Assembly: GCF_004349055.1 (NCBI RefSeq)
Contig: NZ_SMKX01000050.1
Coordinates: 1 to 51,564 of the forward strand
Length of the DNA: 51,564 bases
Direction: 5' to 3'
From: Kribbella antibiotica
Lineage (GTDB): Bacteria > Actinomycetota > Actinomycetes > Propionibacteriales > Kribbellaceae
The notes under the pieces were generated by a model. That model was not told the origin of the DNA, searched no databases, and saw only the letters and a list, made by a program, of their open reading frames with translations. The stretch's first letter is position 1. Each line of letters begins with the position of its first letter. The translations under genes were made by a program, and so were the position numbers. Positions 1 to 8,419 of the stretch are shown piece after piece.

Positions 1-110
1 GGGTTGGGGTGGGTCGCGACTGGCGTTGAGGTGGAGTACCACCGGGGAGCGGCCTGCCGGATGATCCGGCTGTCGGGCGGAGTACCGCCCCGCCGCGCGC
101 CTGGGCACTC
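1..110 (+). promoter_or_regulatory. ZTP (pfl) riboswitch upstream of folD
   Basis: The leader matches the pfl/ZTP riboswitch by eye. A 5' conserved block reads GGTCGCGACTGGCG (about 12-25). It is followed by a small hairpin and CCACCGGGGAGCG (39-51). A variable GC-rich hairpin region follows (52-98), and then the 3' conserved block GCCTGGGCA (99-107). This RNA binds ZTP/ZMP, the signal of 10-formyl-tetrahydrofolate shortage, and is known to precede one-carbon and purine genes such as folD, glyA and purH. It lies 25 bases before the folD start codon, so control of folD transcription or translation is expected. The 5' edge may be cut by the window. Confidence 0.88.
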
Positions 111-135
111 GAGCTCGATGCCTGGAGGAGTGCGC

Positions 136-1008
136 GTGACTGCTGAATTGATGGTTGGGACCGATCTCGCGGCTGAGATGGTGGCGAATGCGGCTACCCG
201 TGCGGAGAAACTCCGCGAGTCGACCGGGGTGCAGCCGTGTCTGGCGACGGTGCTGGTGGGGGATGGCCCGGCGTCGGCGACCTATGTGCGGATGAAGCAG
301 AACCGCAGCAAGAAGGCGGGGATCGGTTCGCGCAGCGTGGTGTTGCCTTCGGCGACGACCACCGCTGAGTTGGTGGCGACGCTGACTGAGCTGTCCAACG
401 ACTCAGCGGTGCACGGGATTCTGTTGCAGCACCCGGTTCCGGGACACATCGACGAGCGGGCCGCGTTCGAGGCGATCGACCCGGCGAAGGATGTCGACGG
501 GGTCACCATGCATGCGTTCGCCGCGATGGCGTTCGGGGAGCCGGGATTCCGGTCGTGTACGCCGGGCGGGATCATGCGGTTGCTGGAAGCGTACGACGTA
601 CCGATTTCTGGGGCGCATGCGGTCGTGATCGGCCGCAGCCCGATTCTCGGCAAGCCGGCCGGGATGTTGCTGCTGGCATCGGACGCGACCGTGACCTACA
701 CGCACTCGCGAACCGTCGGGCTGCCCGAAATCGTCCGTACGGCGGACATCGTGGTCGCCGCGGTCGGCAAGGCGAACTTTGTCCGCGGCGACTGGCTGAA
801 GCCGGGTGCGGTCGTGATCGATGCCGGATACAACGAAGGCAATGTCGGTGACGTGCATTTCGGCGAGGCCGCTGCAGTGGCGCGGTTGATCACGCCGGTG
901 CCGGGCGGGGTCGGGCCGATGACGATCGCGCTGCTGCTGGAGCAGACGGTCGATGCGGCGGAGGCGCAATCCGAGACGGCTGTCCAGTCTGTGGCGGGAC
1001 TGGCCTAG
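136..1008 (+). CDS. folD: Bifunctional methylenetetrahydrofolate dehydrogenase / methenyltetrahydrofolate cyclohydrolase
   Basis: FolD interconverts 5,10-methylene-, 5,10-methenyl- and 10-formyl-tetrahydrofolate with NADP(H) in the cytosol. The predicted 290 residues are the usual family length. The GTG start at 136 is chosen because GGAGGAG lies at 124-130 with a five-base spacer; a longer in-frame reading would run through the riboswitch. Visible family motifs are YVRMK (active-site Tyr/Lys region), DVDG, SCTPGG, GRSPILGKP (nucleotide-binding loop) and TPVPGGVGPMT near the C-terminus. Two motifs deviate from the common form: QHPVP where most FolD have QLPLP, and ILG where most have IVG. This suggests a divergent paralogue. 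It sits 41 bases before the chorismate mutase gene and is probably the riboswitch-controlled first gene of this stretch. Confidence 0.93.
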   Translation: MTAELMVGTDLAAEMVANAATRAEKLRESTGVQPCLATVLVGDGPASATYVRMKQNRSKKAGIGSRSVVLPSATTTAELVATLTELSNDSAVHGILLQHPVPGHIDERAAFEAIDPAKDVDGVTMHAFAAMAFGEPGFRSCTPGGIMRLLEAYDVPISGAHAVVIGRSPILGKPAGMLLLASDATVTYTHSRTVGLPEIVRTADIVVAAVGKANFVRGDWLKPGAVVIDAGYNEGNVGDVHFGEAAAVARLITPVPGGVGPMTIALLLEQTVDAAEAQSETAVQSVAGLA

Positions 1009-1049
1009 GCTGTAGCGGTTGTAAAAGTACTTTGACGAGGAGGCGTGAC

Positions 1050-1418
1050 GTGGCGGTGCGGGCGATCCGGGGAGCCACCCAGCTCGATGTCGACGAGCGC
1101 GAGCATCTGCTCGCGCGGACCGCCGAGCTGGTGAAGGCTGTCCTGGAGGCGAACGATCTGGACAGCGCGGATCTGATCAGCATCCTGTTCACCGTCACGC
1201 CGGACCTGCACGCCGAGTTCCCGGCCGTGGCCGGCCGCCAGATCGGGCTGACCGACGTACCGCTCATGTGCATGCAGGAGATCGACATCCCGCACGCGCT
1301 GCCGCGAGTGGTCCGGATGATGGTGCACACCGAGACCGACCGCTCCCGCGACAAGGTCCAGCACGTCTACCTGCACGGCGCGAGCGCGCTCCGTCCCGAC
1401 CTGACAGGCGCCCAGTGA
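1050..1418 (+). CDS. aroH: Chorismate mutase, AroH class
   Basis: A monofunctional chorismate mutase converts chorismate to prephenate, the first step toward Phe and Tyr. The predicted 122 residues match the compact AroH fold (Bacillus type) rather than the helical AroQ type. Recognisable segments are AVRAIRGATQ at the N-terminus, ISILFTVTPDLHAEFPA in the middle, and the C-terminal HVYLHGA stretch that lines the trimer active site. GTG 1050 is the start because GAGGAGG at 1037-1043 is well spaced. The stop overlaps the next start (GTGA at 1415-1418), so it is translationally coupled to prephenate dehydrogenase, the next enzyme in tyrosine synthesis. Confidence 0.93.
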   Translation: MAVRAIRGATQLDVDEREHLLARTAELVKAVLEANDLDSADLISILFTVTPDLHAEFPAVAGRQIGLTDVPLMCMQEIDIPHALPRVVRMMVHTETDRSRDKVQHVYLHGASALRPDLTGAQ

Positions 1419-2479
1419 CCGAACTGCGCGGCCCGGTCCGCATCGTCGGCGCCGGACTCATCGGTACGTCGATCGGTCTCGCCCTGGCCCGGTTGGGTGT
1501 CGTGGTCGAGCTCGTCGACGCGAATCCCGACAACGCCCTGATGGCGGAGCGAATCGGCGCCGGCTCACGTCTCGTCCAGATCGAACCGCAGTTGGTGGTG
1601 GTCGCCGTACCGCCGGATCACGTCGGCGCGGTGATCGCCGAGCAGCTCGCGCAGACCGACGCGATCGTCACAGATGCCGCCAGCGTGAAGTCCAAGCCGT
1701 TGACCGACGCTCGCCTGCTGTCCGCGGACCTGTCCCGGTACGTCGGCAGTCACCCGATGGCGGGCTCGGAACGCAACGGGCCGTTGGCCGCGCGCGCCGA
1801 CCTGTTCGACGGCGCCACCTGGGCAATCACGCCGCACGAGACGAGTTCGCCGGAAGCCGTTGACCTGGTGCGCCGCCTCGCCGAGGCCTGCGGCGCCCGC
1901 ACGGTCGACCTGTCCGTCGAGGACCACGACCTCGCTGTCGCCCGCGTCTCGCACCTGCCGCAGCTGATGTCATCGCTGGCGGCCGGGACTCTCGTCGATG
2001 CCCCGATCTCACACCTGCAGCTGTCTGGCCAGGGCGTTCGCGACGTCACCCGGATCGCGGCCGGCGACCCCGGCCTGTGGACGCAAATCGTCTCCGCGAA
2101 CTCAGCAGCCCTCACCGGCCTGCTCGAACAGATCCGCGACGAACTCGACCGCGTCCTTGTTGCCCTAGGCAAAGAAGAGGCCGGCGACGAACTCACCTCG
2201 GTGCTCGCCCGTGGTGTCTCCGGCGCTATTCGCGTCCCCGGCAAGCACGGTGCCCCGCACATCGACCTGGTCAGTGTCCTCGTCACGATCCCCGACCGGC
2301 CGGGCCAGCTCGCCCGGCTCTTCAACGATGCCGCGGCTTCTGGCGCCAACGTCGAAGACCTGCGCATCGACCACAGCCCCGGCCGTCCTGTCGGTGAGGT
2401 GGAGCTTCTCGTCAAGCCGGGGTCCGATGATCAGATGGTTGCCACGCTGACCGAACGTGGGTGGGTCGTTCACCGCTGA
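1415..2479 (+). CDS. tyrA: Prephenate dehydrogenase with C-terminal ACT domain
   Basis: TyrA oxidises and decarboxylates prephenate to 4-hydroxyphenylpyruvate using NAD. The 354-residue product begins with a Rossmann loop, IVGAGLIGTSIG. It continues with the family signature SHPMAGSERNG, where the His is the expected catalytic residue. A C-terminal ACT domain (roughly residues 285-354, starting HIDLVSVLVTIPDRPGQ) probably senses an amino acid such as tyrosine for feedback control; this is an inference from the domain. The GTG start overlaps the aroH stop by four bases, so the two form one unit. About 445 bases without a gene follow before cmk. Confidence 0.94.
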   Translation: MTELRGPVRIVGAGLIGTSIGLALARLGVVVELVDANPDNALMAERIGAGSRLVQIEPQLVVVAVPPDHVGAVIAEQLAQTDAIVTDAASVKSKPLTDARLLSADLSRYVGSHPMAGSERNGPLAARADLFDGATWAITPHETSSPEAVDLVRRLAEACGARTVDLSVEDHDLAVARVSHLPQLMSSLAAGTLVDAPISHLQLSGQGVRDVTRIAAGDPGLWTQIVSANSAALTGLLEQIRDELDRVLVALGKEEAGDELTSVLARGVSGAIRVPGKHGAPHIDLVSVLVTIPDRPGQLARLFNDAAASGANVEDLRIDHSPGRPVGEVELLVKPGSDDQMVATLTERGWVVHR

Positions 2480-2924
2480 CGCGGTTGCGCTCTATGCGCA
2501 TCTCGGATGCGGCCGGTCCGGTACGGCGCTGCGGCCGATTTACAGTGGGAGTGTTGCTGGCGCCGGTGCCTGGCTGAGGTACTGGCGAGGTCGGCGACCG
2601 CGTGCCGGTTGCTTGAGGTACCCGCTATTTGAGAAAAAGTTACCGATCAACGATCGCGGCGGAGCGGAACGCGGGGCTGATCGCGCTGGGTGGTAATTCT
2701 TCGTCGCTATGTGCGAAACAGTTTCCACTCAAGGCCTTGGCGGATCGGAACGCCCCGCGCCGGCCTCAGCCATCCTGCCGCTCATCGGCCAGCAGCGGCG
2801 TACGGCGAGAAGGCGACTACCTGCAGTCGTTCGTGCCGAAGAATTCGCGCGACGCGGCTACCACCAGGGCAGGCCCCGGCCGCGGTGGTCGAGAGCTGTC
2901 CGAGCGGGCAGATATTCTCAGACC
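2480..2924 (+). other. Gene-poor gap between tyrA and cmk
   Basis: No convincing gene is seen. Short open frames run through it, but they lack ribosome sites and family resemblance. The segment 2628-2650 is locally AT-richer than its surroundings. A possible -10 hexamer, TATTCT, lies at 2913-2918, seven bases before the cmk start codon. I found no strong terminator hairpin after tyrA. Confidence 0.5.
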
Positions 2925-3593
2925 ATGATCATCGCTGTGGACGGGCCGAGTGGGTCCGGTAAGTCGAGTACCGCTCGGGGTGTGGCCGACCGGCTGGGAC
3001 TGCGGTTCCTGGACACCGGAGCGACGTACCGGGCGGTGACGTGGTCGGCGATCGAGCGCGGGCTGGACCTGGATGACACCGACGCCGTTGCGCAGCGGGC
3101 CCGGGACCTGCGGCTGGAGTTGAGCACGGATCCGCTGCGCCAGTTCGTGATCGCGGACGGGACCGACATCACCGCGGCGATCCGTGAGCCTGGGATCAGT
3201 GAGCGGGTCAGCAAGATCGCGACCAATCTGGACGTGCGCAAGGAGCTGATCCGTCGGCAGCGCGAGATCATCGACGAGGCGCAGGCGAGCGGCGGGATCG
3301 TGGTCGAGGGCCGCGACATCGCGACCGTGGTCGCCACCGACGCCGAGCTGAAGGTGCTGCTGACCGCGGACCAGGAGGCCCGGTTGGCCCGTCGCGGTGC
3401 TGAACTGGCCACTGGGTCGGTCAGTGCGGAGCAGTTGCGGGACCAGATCGTCCGCCGGGACGCGGACGACTCGACCGTGGCGGAGTTCCAGGTTGCGTCG
3501 GACGGCGCCGTCACCATCGATTCCACCGATATGTCCTTGGAGGAGGTCATCGACGTGATCAGCAGACTCGCGAAGGAGGCCTCTACGGAGTGA
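2925..3593 (+). CDS. cmk: Cytidylate kinase
   Basis: Cmk phosphorylates CMP and dCMP with ATP. The 222-residue protein starts MIIAVDGPSGSGKSS, an exact P-loop at the N-terminus. The family segments DTGATYR (CMP binding) and VVEGRDIATVV follow, then an Arg-rich lid region (RLARRG). ATG 2925 is preferred because the P-loop then begins at residue 7, as in other Cmk proteins. No Shine-Dalgarno is visible and a -10-like TATTCT ends seven bases upstream, so a leaderless mRNA is plausible. The stop overlaps a GTG that could be an alternative start for the downstream acyltransferase. Confidence 0.94.
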   Translation: MIIAVDGPSGSGKSSTARGVADRLGLRFLDTGATYRAVTWSAIERGLDLDDTDAVAQRARDLRLELSTDPLRQFVIADGTDITAAIREPGISERVSKIATNLDVRKELIRRQREIIDEAQASGGIVVEGRDIATVVATDAELKVLLTADQEARLARRGAELATGSVSAEQLRDQIVRRDADDSTVAEFQVASDGAVTIDSTDMSLEEVIDVISRLAKEASTE

Positions 3594-3623
3594 CTCCGCA
3601 CATGTCACGCTTCGCGCGGCGAG

Positions 3624-3707
3624 TCATGGGGCCTGATTCCCGTTCTTCCCTCGTCCCTCCAGTCGCTGCGCTCCCTCCGCTCCTCAGTCCAGAACGGGGC
3701 CCCATGA
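3624..3707. repeat. Long interrupted palindrome covering the plsC start
   Basis: The left arm is 3624-3632 plus 3639-3646 and the right arm is 3691-3698 plus 3699-3707. They pair over 17 bases, broken by a six-base bulge (3633-3638), around a 44-base loop rich in CTCC and GCTC. The outer arm contains TCATGGGGC, complementary to GCCCCATGA, which includes the ATG at 3704. In RNA the preferred plsC start would be sequestered. The composition resembles dispersed palindromic repeats of actinomycete genomes; I see no second copy in this window. Confidence 0.7.
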
Positions 3708-4435
3708 CCGCTGACCTGACAAGGCGGCAGGACGACCTGCCGAGCACTGGCGATCTGCCGAAGCTGCCGCACCGCCTGGCCGTCCCGGTCCGCGCGATCG
3801 CCAGCCGGTACTTCGCGCGTAAGTACGATCTGCGGGTCCACCACCAAGAGCTGTTCCCGCGGACCGGCCCGGTGCTGATGACACCGAATCACCTGAGCCT
3901 GCTCGACGGGCCGCTGCTGGGCGCGATCGCGCCGCGGATGCTGCATCAGCTGGGCAAGATCGAGGCGTTCGGCGGGCTGCAGGGCTGGTTCCTGCGGGCG
4001 ACCGGCCAGATCCCGATCGACCGGACGTCTTACGACCCGCGGGCGATCCGGCAGTCGATCAAGGTGCTGCGCGACGGACGGGTGCTGAGCATCTACCCCG
4101 AGGGCACCCGCGGGACCGGCGATTTCCGCCGCATTCAGCTTGGTACGGCGTACATGGCGATGGTCACCGGGGCTCCGATCCTGCCCGTCGCGCTGCTCGG
4201 TACGAGGCTGCCGGGCGGCGATATCGAGGGGTTTCCGCCAGCCGGAAGCCGGGTCGACGTGGTGTACGGCGAACCGTTCACGGTTGACCGAGTATCCTTT
4301 CCTAGGCGGCACTCCGACGTACGGGCGGTTGCCGACCAGATCGGCGACATGCTGCGTGCCCATATCAAGGCCGCCGTCGCAGCCACCGGTCACCCACTCC
4401 CGGGTGCGCCAGACAAGAAGGACCCTGATGACTGA
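3704..4435 (+). CDS. 1-acyl-sn-glycerol-3-phosphate acyltransferase (PlsC family)
   Basis: This is a membrane-associated acyltransferase of phosphatidic acid synthesis. The family catalytic box NHLSLLDG (HX4D) and the acceptor-binding box EGTR (in YPEGTRGTG) are both present at normal spacing. A 243-residue protein results from ATG 3704. That start has no good ribosome site and lies in a palindrome. An alternative GTG at 3590 overlaps the cmk stop, has AAGGAGG just upstream and would add 38 residues encoded largely by the palindrome. I cannot decide between them. The stop overlaps the der start by eight bases, so plsC and der are co-translated. The actinobacterial order cmk-plsC-der supports the assignment. 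Confidence 0.88.
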   Translation: MTADLTRRQDDLPSTGDLPKLPHRLAVPVRAIASRYFARKYDLRVHHQELFPRTGPVLMTPNHLSLLDGPLLGAIAPRMLHQLGKIEAFGGLQGWFLRATGQIPIDRTSYDPRAIRQSIKVLRDGRVLSIYPEGTRGTGDFRRIQLGTAYMAMVTGAPILPVALLGTRLPGGDIEGFPPAGSRVDVVYGEPFTVDRVSFPRRHSDVRAVADQIGDMLRAHIKAAVAATGHPLPGAPDKKDPDD

Positions 4436-5810
4436 CCTGCCCACGGGCTACGACTTCGACGAAACGACGCACGACGCGGAGGACTCTGGTCCGCTGCCCG
4501 TGCTCGCGATCGTCGGCCGGCCGAATGTGGGCAAGTCCACGCTCGTCAACCGCATCATCGGCCGTCGCGAGGCCGTCGTCGAGGACACCCCGGGCGTCAC
4601 CCGGGACCGCGTCCCGTACGACGCCGACTGGGCCGGCCGCAGCTTCGTCGTGGTCGACACCGGCGGCTGGGACCCGGACGCGGTCGGCATGGCCGCCCTG
4701 GTCGCGGCCCAGGCCGAGGTCGCGATCAACGCCGCCGACGCGGTGCTGTTCGTGGTCGACGCGACCGTCGGGATCACCGACGCCGACGAGGCCGTCGTCC
4801 GGGTGCTGCGCAAGTCCGGCAAGCCGGTCGTGCTCGCGGCCAACAAGGTCGACGACCAGCGCATCGAGTCCGAGGCCATGAAGCTGTGGGGCCTGGGCAT
4901 CGGCGAGCCGTTCCCGATCTCGGCCATGCACGGCCGGGGGACCGGTGACATGCTCGACGCGATCCTGGCCGCGCTGCCCGAGGCGCCGCCGGAGCGCGAC
5001 CCGAAGACCGGCGGTCCGCGCCGGATCGCGATCGTCGGCAAGCCGAACGTCGGCAAGTCCTCGCTGCTGAACAAGGTCGCCAAGGAGGACCGGGTTGTCG
5101 TCAGCGACATCGCCGGTACGACGGTCGACCCGGTCGACGAGCTGATCACGTTGGTCGGCAAGGAGTGGCGGTTCATCGACACCGCCGGTATCCGCCGCAA
5201 GGTCAAGAACGTCCAGGGCCACGAGTACTACGCCTCCCTGCGGACCAACGCGGCGATCGAGCGTGCCGAGGTCGTCGTCGTGGTGGTCGACGCCTCGCTG
5301 CCGATGACCGAGCAGGACATCCGGATCATGAACGCGGTCGAGGAGGCCGGTAAGGCCCTCGTCATCGCCTACAACAAGTGGGACCTGGTCGACGAGGACC
5401 GCCGGTACTACCTGGAGAAGGAGATCGACCGGGACCTGGTCCAGTTCCGCTGGGCGCCGCGGGTGAACATCAGCGCGCTGACCGGTCGGCACATGGAGAA
5501 GCTGGTCCCCGCGCTCGAAGCCGCCCTTGAGGGCTGGCAGACACGCGTCCCGACCGGCCAGCTGAACGCGTTCCTCGGCCGGCTGGTGGCAGCGCACCCG
5601 CACCCGGTCCGCTCCGGCAAGCAGCCGAAGATCCTGTTCGGCACCCAGGCGACCACGATGCCGCCGACCTTCGCGATCTTCACCTCCGGCCAGATCGAGC
5701 CGTCGTACCAGCGGTTCATCGAGCGGCGGCTGCGCGAGGACTTCGGATTCGTCGGCAGCCCGGTGCACGTCCAGATCCGGGCCCGGCAGAAAAACAAGAT
5801 CAAGCGTTAA
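4428..5810 (+). CDS. der: Ribosome biogenesis GTPase Der (EngA)
   Basis: Der assists 50S ribosomal subunit maturation. The 460 residues contain two tandem GTPase domains: the first with [13 protein letters not shown] and NKVD, the second with [13 protein letters not shown] and NKWD. A KH-like C-terminal domain ending in basic residues ([10 protein letters not shown]) binds RNA. ATG 4428 is used: it overlaps the end of plsC and gives the usual short acidic N-terminal extension of actinobacterial Der before the first P-loop. Nothing appears missing. Confidence 0.96.
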   Translation: MTDLPTGYDFDETTHDAEDSGPLPVLAIVGRPNVGKSTLVNRIIGRREAVVEDTPGVTRDRVPYDADWAGRSFVVVDTGGWDPDAVGMAALVAAQAEVAINAADAVLFVVDATVGITDADEAVVRVLRKSGKPVVLAANKVDDQRIESEAMKLWGLGIGEPFPISAMHGRGTGDMLDAILAALPEAPPERDPKTGGPRRIAIVGKPNVGKSSLLNKVAKEDRVVVSDIAGTTVDPVDELITLVGKEWRFIDTAGIRRKVKNVQGHEYYASLRTNAAIERAEVVVVVVDASLPMTEQDIRIMNAVEEAGKALVIAYNKWDLVDEDRRYYLEKEIDRDLVQFRWAPRVNISALTGRHMEKLVPALEAALEGWQTRVPTGQLNAFLGRLVAAHPHPVRSGKQPKILFGTQATTMPPTFAIFTSGQIEPSYQRFIERRLREDFGFVGSPVHVQIRARQKNKIKR

Positions 5811-5824
5811 CGCAGAGTCAATTC

Positions 5825-5854
5825 TTCGGGGGAAATGCTTCTATTTCCCTCGAA
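5825..5854 (+). terminator. Hairpin after der
   Basis: A 12-pair stem (5825-5836 with 5843-5854, one G-U pair) closes a six-base loop, 14 bases after the der stop. No T-run follows, so it may be a weak terminator or an mRNA-end stabiliser. It separates the housekeeping block from the secreted protein gene. Confidence 0.5.
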
Positions 5855-5921
5855 TGGATAGCGGTATAGCCCGGCTTCCGGCAGTGTGCGAGTCTCCGAC
5901 CCGCTCATCGGAGGCCGCGCC

Positions 5922-8237
5922 ATGCCCCGCTTCTTTCGCCGTTTTGGACGCAGTGCGTTCATGTCTGTGCTGGCTGCTGCCCTGGTGGCCGCGCCCCTCA
6001 GCGCGGCGCCCACTGCCCTAGCCGCTGAACCGCCTGGCGTCACTCGCGCCTACGAGGTTGAGCCCGTGGGCGGCGTCCCCTCCGGCTGTACGACACCCGC
6101 CGGGAAGGGCGCCGCGGTCGTCAGCTCGGAGCGCGGCGCGAACGCCAGCGCGCGCTCTCTGCTCGTGAACGACACATCCACGACGTCACACACCGTGATC
6201 ACTTGCCCACTAGATCCGGCAGCCGGTACGTCGTTGTCGTTCGCCGCCTTCCCGGTGAGCGTCCCGAACGGCTTCCTGATGAGTCTGCTCGGTCGCTGGC
6301 AAGGCGGCGCCAGTGGCGTGATCTACCACTTGAACGTTCAGTCCAACGGCGCGATCCAGTGGTACGACGGCACCCGCTGGTCGCCGCTCGCACCGGCTGG
6401 CACCGTCCACGTCGGTGCCTGGAACACCTTCCGGATCGACGGGGGAGCGCTGGCGGCGCAGGTCTCCGTCAACGGCACCGCCGTCGGTACGGCGAAGCGC
6501 GCCGGAACCGCGGCCGTTCTCGACCTGACCGGGTATCAGTTCGCCAGCAACGGGACCGCGCCGACGGGCGACAAGGTCTTTTTCGACGATGTCCGGACCA
6601 CGGCCGGTCGGGGCTATGAGACCGAGGCCGCGGACGCCGTACCGACTGGTTGCAGTACGCCGGCGGGTAAGGCTGCGGGTGTGGTCAGCACGCTGCGCGC
6701 GAACACGGGATCGCGCTCTCTGCGGCTGAACGATCGGGCCACCGACAAGCAGACCGTGATCACGTGCCCGGTCGTCCCGCAGCGGGGGATCGACCTGAAG
6801 CTCGCGGTCTACCCGGTCGCGCTTGCGCAGGGGTTCCAGATCTCGCTGCTGGGCCACATGGAGGGGTTCGCTGATCGGCGGCTCGTATTCCACATCGCGG
6901 TTGGCGCTGACGGGAGCCTGCGCTGGTACGACGGGAACTTCTGGACGACCGTGAGCCCGCCGGGCGTCGTACGGATCGGGGCTTGGAACCAGCTCGCCGT
7001 ACGGGTCGCTGCGGACGAGGAGGAAGCCCAGGTATCGGTGAACGGCGTCCGGCAGTTGGCCGGCGGTCCGATCGGGATGCGCCGGGTCACTGACCTCACT
7101 GCCTTCGAGGTGTCCAGCAACGGGACCGCGCCGACTGGGGACGAGGTCTTCGTGGACGACGTGTCTGCGTTGCCGGCTCCCGACGTACCGGCGCCAGGTG
7201 CGGTTGAGGTCGGCCCTGCGGTCACCGTCGACTCGGTGACGAACGACCTCCTGCAGATGCCGCACTCAGCCGTGAACACCGGCGCCGAGGCGATCGTCAC
7301 GTACGGCGCCCACCCGGACGTGACCGCCAGCAACGGAACCCGCATCGCCACCTCATCCGACCAGGGCGCCAGTTGGCGTCCTCAACCCAGCCGCAACCCG
7401 ATGCCCAACGAGCAGTCGTACATGCTGTCCAAGCTGCGCAACGGCGACCTGCTCGCGATTTCGTACCACACGTTCATGCGCACCGGGAACCGCAGCGCGG
7501 ACGTCGAGTCCACCGTGTCTCACGACGGCGGGCAGACCTGGAGTGCCATCCGCGTCGGCGCAATGACGACCCCGGTGAACATGAAACCGATCAGCTCGAC
7601 GACCAGCCGGCCCGGCCGCACCATGGGCGGCTTCGTCCTGATCCACAGCGTCGTCGAGGACCCCGACGGCACGCTTTACCAGTCGGGCTACGGCTACTAC
7701 GACGGCGACGCCCGCTACCGCCAGCTCCTCCTGCGCTCCACCGACGGCGGTCTCAACTGGACCACCCAATCCACCATCGCCTACAGCGCGACCGTGAACG
7801 GCGAAGGCTTCTGCGAAGCAGCCGTGGCGCGCACGGCGGACGGCAGTTTGCTCGCGGTGATGCGGACCGGCTCCTACCTGCAGATGTACCAGGTTCGCTC
7901 CACCGACAACGGCAAGACCTGGACCGCTCCCGCGCCGCTGAAGGCCAACGGCGTTGCCATGGCTGGGGTGTACCCGAGCCTCGTCCTGCTGCCCGACAAC
8001 CGCCTCCTGCTGTACTACGGCCGCCCCGGCCAGTCGCTGGCCATCTCGGAAGACGGCAACGGGACGAGCTGGTCCCCGCCCACCTACGTGGACTACCGAA
8101 ACTCCGCCAACGGCTCGTTGATCCAGACCGGCCCCACGACCCTGCTGGCCTTCGGTGATCGCGGCGCCAACTGGTCGCTCAACAAGCCCACCACCTCAAC
8201 GATCTGGTCCCGAACCATCACCGTCCCACCCCGGTAA
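5922..8237 (+). CDS. Secreted sialidase-fold (BNR repeat) protein with duplicated N-terminal domain
   Basis: The 771-residue product starts at ATG 5922, with GGAGG a few bases upstream. A signal peptide is clear: Arg-rich start, hydrophobic FMSVLAAALVAAPL, and a likely cut near ALAA. Residues about 40-220 and 235-420 are two copies of one domain. Each begins with a Tyr-Glu segment, contains GC(S/T)TPAGK and VITCP, and ends in SNGTAPTGD. Residues about 440-771 form a beta-propeller with Asp-box repeats (SSDQGASW, SHDGGQTW, STDGGLNW, STDNGKTW), as in GH33-type sialidases. I could not place the full Arg triad and Tyr/Glu pair, so glycosidase activity is uncertain; carbohydrate binding or cleavage outside the cell is the best guess. 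Confidence 0.8.
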   Translation: MPRFFRRFGRSAFMSVLAAALVAAPLSAAPTALAAEPPGVTRAYEVEPVGGVPSGCTTPAGKGAAVVSSERGANASARSLLVNDTSTTSHTVITCPLDPAAGTSLSFAAFPVSVPNGFLMSLLGRWQGGASGVIYHLNVQSNGAIQWYDGTRWSPLAPAGTVHVGAWNTFRIDGGALAAQVSVNGTAVGTAKRAGTAAVLDLTGYQFASNGTAPTGDKVFFDDVRTTAGRGYETEAADAVPTGCSTPAGKAAGVVSTLRANTGSRSLRLNDRATDKQTVITCPVVPQRGIDLKLAVYPVALAQGFQISLLGHMEGFADRRLVFHIAVGADGSLRWYDGNFWTTVSPPGVVRIGAWNQLAVRVAADEEEAQVSVNGVRQLAGGPIGMRRVTDLTAFEVSSNGTAPTGDEVFVDDVSALPAPDVPAPGAVEVGPAVTVDSVTNDLLQMPHSAVNTGAEAIVTYGAHPDVTASNGTRIATSSDQGASWRPQPSRNPMPNEQSYMLSKLRNGDLLAISYHTFMRTGNRSADVESTVSHDGGQTWSAIRVGAMTTPVNMKPISSTTSRPGRTMGGFVLIHSVVEDPDGTLYQSGYGYYDGDARYRQLLLRSTDGGLNWTTQSTIAYSATVNGEGFCEAAVARTADGSLLAVMRTGSYLQMYQVRSTDNGKTWTAPAPLKANGVAMAGVYPSLVLLPDNRLLLYYGRPGQSLAISEDGNGTSWSPPTYVDYRNSANGSLIQTGPTTLLAFGDRGANWSLNKPTTSTIWSRTITVPPR

Positions 8238-8270
8238 AAACCAGTCCCCGACATGCGGTATGGTTTACGC

Positions 8271-8292
8271 GTTCGGTTCTACGGAGCCGAAC
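8271..8292 (+). other. Hairpin in the tRNA-Pro leader
   Basis: Nine pairs (8271-8279 with 8284-8292, one G-U) close a TACG tetraloop, two bases before the mature tRNA 5' end. A -10-like TATGGT at 8259-8264 would put transcription start near 8271. The hairpin is therefore probably the pre-tRNA 5' leader, though it could also end transcription from the upstream gene. Confidence 0.45.
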
Positions 8293-8294
8293 GG

Positions 8295-8368
8295 CGGGCT
8301 GTGGCGTAGCTTGGTAACGCGTCTGGCTGGGGGCCAGAAGAGCGCAGGTTCAAATCCTGTCAGCCCGA
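8295..8368 (+). tRNA. tRNA-Pro (anticodon GGG)
   Basis: This is a full cloverleaf. The acceptor stem CGGGCTG (8295-8301) pairs with CAGCCCG (8361-8367). The anticodon stem TCTGG/CCAGA (8322-8326, 8334-8338) holds the loop CTGGGGG with anticodon GGG at 8329-8331. The T-arm GCAGG/CCTGT holds TTCAAAT. The discriminator base is A. CCA is not encoded directly at the 3' end. A strong terminator follows at once. Confidence 0.95.
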
Positions 8369-8372
8369 CCCC

Positions 8373-8412
8373 AAAGAGGAGCACCGATTTTGTCGGTGCT
8401 CCTCTTTAGTTT
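8373..8412 (+). terminator. Terminator of tRNA-Pro
   Basis: A perfect 15-pair stem (8373-8387 with 8393-8407) has loop TTTTG and is followed by AGTTTT. It ends the tRNA transcript. Its 3' half also contains the promoter elements of the downstream nuclease gene. Confidence 0.9.
8390..8412 (+). promoter_or_regulatory. PafBC/RecA-independent DNA-damage promoter of the nuclease gene
   Basis: TTGTCGGTG (8390-8398), eight bases, then TAGTTT (8407-8412) is an exact match to the mycobacterial RecA-independent damage promoter TTGTCRGTG-N8-TAnnnT. The ATG of the next gene is eight bases after the -10, so the mRNA would be leaderless. The same motif stands before uvrA and uvrC in this window. Confidence 0.75.
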
Positions 8413-8419
8413 TGAGCCC

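Noticed and set aside
2896..2918. Damage-type promoter before cmk
   Set aside because: CTGTCCGAG, eight bases, TATTCT has only six of nine matches to the upstream element; probably chance.
2709..2924. N-terminal extension of cytidylate kinase
   Set aside because: It would put 72 unrelated residues before the P-loop; family members start a few residues before GPSGSGKS.
8155..8409. Open frame across the tRNA
   Set aside because: It runs through tRNA-Pro and its terminator; no gene is expected there.
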